A DNA stretch of 64,000 nt from JAYOEY01 sp038120295 (GTDB taxonomy: Bacteria > Pseudomonadota > Alphaproteobacteria > MPNO01 > UBA2964): the NCBI GenBank assembly GCA_038120295.1, contig JAYOLL010000006.1, forward strand, positions 62,001 through 126,000, read 5' to 3'. The notes beneath the pieces are model-generated. The model had not been told where the DNA came from. It saw only the letters and a program-made list of their open reading frames with translations, and ran no database searches. Shown here in pieces: positions 60,744 to 64,000 of this stretch. A program made the translations under genes and the position numbers. Each line of letters starts with the position of its first letter. Position 1 is the stretch's first letter.

Positions 60744-60774
60744 CGTCCGGTTTTCCCATGGAAAACCGGACGGT
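60744..60774 (-). terminator. Perfect 14-bp hairpin after the pilin gene
   Basis: CCGTCCGGTTTTCC (60744-60757) pairs perfectly with GGAAAACCGGACGG (60761-60774) over a 3-base loop, 14 bases after the pilin stop. There is no strong T-tract on the minus strand, so it may be a partial terminator or an mRNA-stabilising end that keeps pilin output above that of the kinase and ATPase genes. Apart from this, 60601-60788 shows nothing. Confidence 0.7.
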
Positions 60775-60788
60775 AAAACAAAGCGCTT

Positions 60789-61328
60789 TTATCCGTTGCC
60801 ACCAGCATTCACGGCGCCGTTAGCGTCGCAATTGCCGCCTGCAGCATTGGCCTGAGCGCCCGAGGTAATGAAATTAACGGCCGTAAAAAACCGATCCCAG
60901 CTTGCGACAGCTGATGCGGAGCTGGAAAACAGCACCTGCCCCGTGTTTCCGCTAGCCGCCGTGGGATTGGCGACGATGCAGTAAACGAGTTCACCTCCGT
61001 TAGCCGCCGCATTGACGGTATAATCGAACGTCGCCGACGTATCGGTCACTGCTTGCGGGATGATCGCTGTCAGTGTGCCGTCGCCAGCAGCCGTTACCGT
61101 CAATCCATTAAGAACGGCCGCCGCCGCCGCGGAGCTTTGTCCACGTGAACCCTGGTAGCCCAGAATCAGTTTCGCGATTCGCCCGGCCTGTTGGGTCGCT
61201 TCCGACGCTTCGGCCGACTTGATGTAGGTCAGCAGCTGCGGAATGCCGATAGCGGCAAGAATGCCGATAATCGCCACAACGACCATGAGCTCGACGAGCG
61301 TGAAACCCGCCTGCATCTTCCTTTTCAT
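60789..61328 (-). CDS. Type IV pilin / pseudopilin-like major subunit
   Basis: The protein has 179 residues from the ATG at 61328, preceded by AGGAGGA. The short leader MKRKMQAG ends in the prepilin peptidase site (Gly, then FTLVELMVVVAIIGILAAIG with the conserved Glu at +5). The variable C-terminal domain is rich in Ala, Gly and Asn, with Cys in VYCIV and NCDANG that could form the usual disulfide loop. It is the likely fibre subunit of the operon. No prepilin peptidase gene is in the window. Confidence 0.93.
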   Translation of the reverse strand: MKRKMQAGFTLVELMVVVAIIGILAAIGIPQLLTYIKSAEASEATQQAGRIAKLILGYQGSRGQSSAAAAAVLNGLTVTAAGDGTLTAIIPQAVTDTSATFDYTVNAAANGGELVYCIVANPTAASGNTGQVLFSSSASAVASWDRFFTAVNFITSGAQANAAGGNCDANGAVNAGGNG

Positions 61329-61437
61329 CGCATTCCTCCTGACATTCGACCAAGCCCGGACAGGCGTCTGTAGCACATGACGATGGACGCCATTTTCTCA
61401 GTATGACGCCCTGTTTTCAACGTACATTTTGTGATGT

Positions 61438-62106
61438 TCATCGCGTTCCGAGACCATAGGACATCAGCACCCGAGAACTCTCCTGCCCGTCCCCGTACTT
61501 GTACTCGAGCCGAACATAATTCTGGACGTCCGGACTGTACCACCAGCGCTCAAAGCCTGCCCAGTTGGATTTGAGGCTGCGCGTCCGCATGACGATTACC
61601 CATGTTTCGAACTGACCGGCCGGAACGGTGATCCGTTCCCGCCCCTCGACCGTCCAGGACGTGTTGTGCTCGCGAAGGGCGCCATTCGCCAGGTACTCGC
61701 GCCGGAACACCAAAGACGATCTCGGTGTAAGGGACATACCTGCGTTTGTCGGCACCGTACGGTAAATGACGCGCCGAAGCGTTTTCTGGGTCTTCTCCCC
61801 TTCCCAGAGGAAACCCCGCCGGCTCGTCCAGCGTCCGGGAGCGTCGAGCCGTTCGAAAACGGTGATTTCACCGATTACCGATTTGACGCGAATATTGTAG
61901 CCGTCGCTATACAGCCATTCCGCCCCCACACGCCAGTCGGGGGCCTTGATCACTTCGGGGTCCTTTGCAGGAAGACGCTTCACGGGCGACGAGGTCGCGG
62001 AACCGACGGTCAGCTGCTTTTCGACGGGTTCGTCCTCAGTCGTCTTGCAGGAGGCAAGGCCCGCTCCGACGCCGCAGATAAGGGCGATTTCCAAAAGCCG
62101 TCTCAT
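61438..62106 (-). CDS. Outer-membrane or periplasmic lipoprotein of the pilus operon
   Basis: The protein has 222 residues from the ATG at 62106. Lipoprotein signal peptide: RRLLEIALICGVGAG followed by the lipobox LASC and KTTEDEP. The mature part has a Lys/Pro-rich segment, then a beta-rich domain (WRVGAEWLYSDGYNIRVKSV; VPAGQFETWVIVMRTRS; WWYSPDVQNYVRLEYKYG) resembling DUF3108-like folds. It is 17 bases after the preceding gene. It may be a pilotin or secretin-associated lipoprotein, though this is only from position. Confidence 0.75.
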   Translation of the reverse strand: MRRLLEIALICGVGAGLASCKTTEDEPVEKQLTVGSATSSPVKRLPAKDPEVIKAPDWRVGAEWLYSDGYNIRVKSVIGEITVFERLDAPGRWTSRRGFLWEGEKTQKTLRRVIYRTVPTNAGMSLTPRSSLVFRREYLANGALREHNTSWTVEGRERITVPAGQFETWVIVMRTRSLKSNWAGFERWWYSPDVQNYVRLEYKYGDGQESSRVLMSYGLGTR

Positions 62107-62123
62107 GGAAGAAACCAACGCGA

Positions 62124-62588
62124 TCAGAACAGTCCGAGACTATAGGGTTTGTCAGAAAGCTTCCGGAACTCAGACCTTGCGGACGTACCGGAAGCCGGGA
62201 TGACTCTCTTGTAAATGTAGGGCTTGGTCCAGGTATCCTTGAGGTCGGCAGCCGATGGAAACGCCCGGATGACGAGGTCTTTGCCTCCCGCGCCGTTATC
62301 TTCCAGAAAGGACTCAACCCTGAAATCGATCTGATTGATCGTCGGCCGACCAAGGGCCTTCGTTCTTTCCTGGGGGTTTCTGGAAAAGGTGACGTAGCCC
62401 CGATTGCCGCCCGTGTCCCGCTTGCCCTTTTGCAGGTTTTCGATCTCGCTGACCGCTTTTTCGACCGATACTTTCTCGGCGTTCGTTCCGAGACCGCCGT
62501 CACTGAACAGGGCACCCGAAATCAACGCAAACCCGATAGCCAGAGAGCCGATTACCCAATTTATCGAAATTACGAGCCTCTGGATCAT
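62124..62588 (-). CDS. Unrecognised single-pass membrane protein of the pilus operon
   Basis: A 154-residue protein with one N-terminal helix (VISINWVIGSLAIGFALISG) and a periplasmic domain containing EKVSVEKAVSEIENLQKGKR and ITRAFP-like beta strands. It sits between the secretin and lipoprotein genes with 15- and 17-base spacers, the usual place for a PilP/GspC-like linker to the secretin. The sequence itself was not recognised. Confidence 0.65.
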   Translation of the reverse strand: MIQRLVISINWVIGSLAIGFALISGALFSDGGLGTNAEKVSVEKAVSEIENLQKGKRDTGGNRGYVTFSRNPQERTKALGRPTINQIDFRVESFLEDNGAGGKDLVIRAFPSAADLKDTWTKPYIYKRVIPASGTSARSEFRKLSDKPYSLGLF

Positions 62589-62603
62589 GATCGGGTACTC
62601 GAC

Positions 62604-64000
62604 CTATTCCATTTCTTCCTGCGTGCGGATGGCATCGGGAAAGAAGCCGTTGCTGCTCTGCTCGACTTCCCGGGACGTACGATGCAGAACGTCACGCTGG
62701 CGTTTCATGTATTCCAGAGTCCCCTGACGCGTAGCGATATCCCTGCTCAGCCGCTGATCGTCGACGATACGAGGCGTAACCAGGAAAATTGTTTCGTTCA
62801 GGTTGTTGGTATCGTTCTGTTGCCGGAAGAGCGTGCCGAGGAGCGGAATATCCTGGAGAAAAGGAATACCGGATCTGGTCACACTACGCGTATCGTCGAA
62901 CAGACCGCCCATGACGAAGGTGGATCCATCGGGGATCAGAACCTGGGTCTGGACCTCGCGCGAATCCACATCGATCGTGCCGCCCACCTGCGATGCGGAA
63001 GGCGTCGAGTTCCGGGCGGTGAGATTGAGGCGGATCAGGCTATCGGCCCCGGCGACATCCGACGGCACAATCGACGGCAGGATATCGAGCTCCAGCCCGG
63101 TTTCGATCTTCTCGAAGGTAGAGCCGTTATCCCCGGATTCTGCGATCTGCACAAATACATTGGTCGCCGCAACGACACGCGCCGTGATGTTGTCCAGCGT
63201 CACGACACGCGGAGACGAAATTGTCTGGAGCCGCTGCTTGGATGCCAGCGCGTCGATCTGAATCTGCAGGAACCGGCTCGTGTTCTGCACAAGAAAGGAA
63301 CCGGCTATCCCGCCAGCGGCGACTGTCGGCAACAGCGTCACCGCATCCAGCGCGCTCGAAGTCTGATCGGCCTGACCGCCGGTCGTACCGGTATCGATCG
63401 CGCCGCCACGCGAACTGTTGTCCTGGTTGAATCTGGTTGCGAGCTGCGCCCGATAGGCGACTCCAAGATCCTCAATGACGTTTGAGTCGGCCTTTATAAC
63501 CGCCACCTCGATCTCGATCATTCGGAGCGGCTGATCGAGCTGCCTGACGATCTTCTCGACTTCCGCGATCGCCTGTTCGGTGCCGCGTACGATTACAGAG
63601 TTCGTTCGGGGATCGACGGAAATGAGGGGCTTGAGAACGCCCGCCATCATCGCGGCCTGAACCTGCGGGTTATTGGCGGCGTATCCCCCTGGACTGAACG
63701 CGCCCGGCACATAGAGACCCGACTGCGACGTCAGAGCCGCTATCGGATTTCCCTGCTGCTGGTTCTGGCTTCGGGCCTGCTCCTCCGTCGCCAGTCCCAG
63801 AATTTTGCGCAGCGTATCTTCGATGCCCGGTACCTCGAAGGTCTTGTCCTGGAATTTCTTTTCCGTGGCGCCGACGCTGGCGAACCGTAGGCGGATGACC
63901 TTTACTTTGAAGTCGAGCATCCGCTCGTAAAGTTTCTGCTCGAATTCGGCGCGCCGGCGGTCGGCTTCGGCCTTTTTCCGTTCGGCGTCCGCCTTGACAC
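62604..64000 (-). CDS. Secretin (PilQ/MshL/GspD type), 5' partial
   Basis: The frame is open to the window end, so the start lies beyond 64000; at least 464 residues are visible. The first visible part is an Ala/Glu/Arg-rich helix (KADAERKKAEADRRRAEFEQ). Then come an N-type domain (LISVDPRTNSVIVRGTEQAI) and the secretin core: QTISSPRVVTLDNITARVVA, LIPDGSTFVMGGLFDD, GIPFLQDIPLLGTLFR and ETIFLVTPRIVDD. Secretins form the outer-membrane gate of type IV pili and type II secretion. This start of the operon shows that the pilus machine can reach the surface. Confidence 0.93.
   Translation of the reverse strand, partial: VKADAERKKAEADRRRAEFEQKLYERMLDFKVKVIRLRFASVGATEKKFQDKTFEVPGIEDTLRKILGLATEEQARSQNQQQGNPIAALTSQSGLYVPGAFSPGGYAANNPQVQAAMMAGVLKPLISVDPRTNSVIVRGTEQAIAEVEKIVRQLDQPLRMIEIEVAVIKADSNVIEDLGVAYRAQLATRFNQDNSSRGGAIDTGTTGGQADQTSSALDAVTLLPTVAAGGIAGSFLVQNTSRFLQIQIDALASKQRLQTISSPRVVTLDNITARVVAATNVFVQIAESGDNGSTFEKIETGLELDILPSIVPSDVAGADSLIRLNLTARNSTPSASQVGGTIDVDSREVQTQVLIPDGSTFVMGGLFDDTRSVTRSGIPFLQDIPLLGTLFRQQNDTNNLNETIFLVTPRIVDDQRLSRDIATRQGTLEYMKRQRDVLHRTSREVEQSSNGFFPDAIRTQEEME

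Overview
The window is a GC-rich chromosomal segment, most likely from an alphaproteobacterium of the marine or free-living Rhodospirillales type. The reasons are the alphaproteobacterial-type Fur protein, the FbpABC, NitT/TauT and Bug transport genes, and many FAH/UbiD/TPP-type catabolic enzymes. No RNA gene, CRISPR array or insertion sequence was seen. A 100-N scaffold gap lies at 13613-13712 and is flanked by the same 22-bp sequence on both sides, so it is probably an unmerged contig overlap.

Layout. 1-11731: catabolic genes (AceE-like E1, FAH hydrolase, CMD protein, gentisate-dioxygenase-like cupin, LVIVD propeller protein, TPP enzyme plus flavin monooxygenase, NMT1-like binding protein, MetE-like methyltransferase, VOC protein). 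11780-15833: RecQ, a second SF2 helicase and the C-terminal relic of an HlyD-type secretion protein next to an AT-rich island. 16150-20619: CHASE2 adenylate cyclase and AlsS-like acetolactate synthase. 20712-28260: redox cluster A. 28490-45687: GdhA, a TauD-type dioxygenase, divergent Fur-boxed iron uptake genes (fbpC / fbpAB) with fur, a Bug protein, an ornithine-cyclodeaminase homologue, a NitT/TauT-type ABC transporter and a FAH-FAH-UbiD operon. 46734-54182: redox cluster B. 54505-64000: Sel1-SPOR protein and a pilus or type II secretion-like operon (PilC, FHA-PilB, Ser/Thr kinase-FGE, pilin, lipoprotein, membrane protein, secretin).

The notable system is a duplicated four-component redox module. 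Each copy encodes, in the same order on the minus strand: (1) a membrane-anchored FAD/NAD(P)/[2Fe-2S] reductase; (2) a soluble protein with two cyclic-nucleotide-binding-like domains fused to a four-cluster [4Fe-4S] ferredoxin; (3) a small membrane protein with histidines spaced as in a b-type cytochrome; (4) a decahaem cytochrome c with a cytosolic twin Cys-rich domain and one membrane anchor. This looks like a route carrying electrons from NAD(P)H across the inner membrane to periplasmic multihaem cytochromes. Copy A adds a tetrahaem c554-like cytochrome and lies close to an adenylate cyclase. In copy B the reductase carries three FHA domains and the cluster abuts a pilus operon that encodes a Ser/Thr kinase and an FHA-domain assembly ATPase. 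Both FHA proteins hold acidic linkers with repeated Thr-hydrophobic-Val motifs that look like kinase targets. The inference, untested, is that cAMP and phospho-threonine signalling gate the electron route and couple it to a surface fibre or secretion machine.
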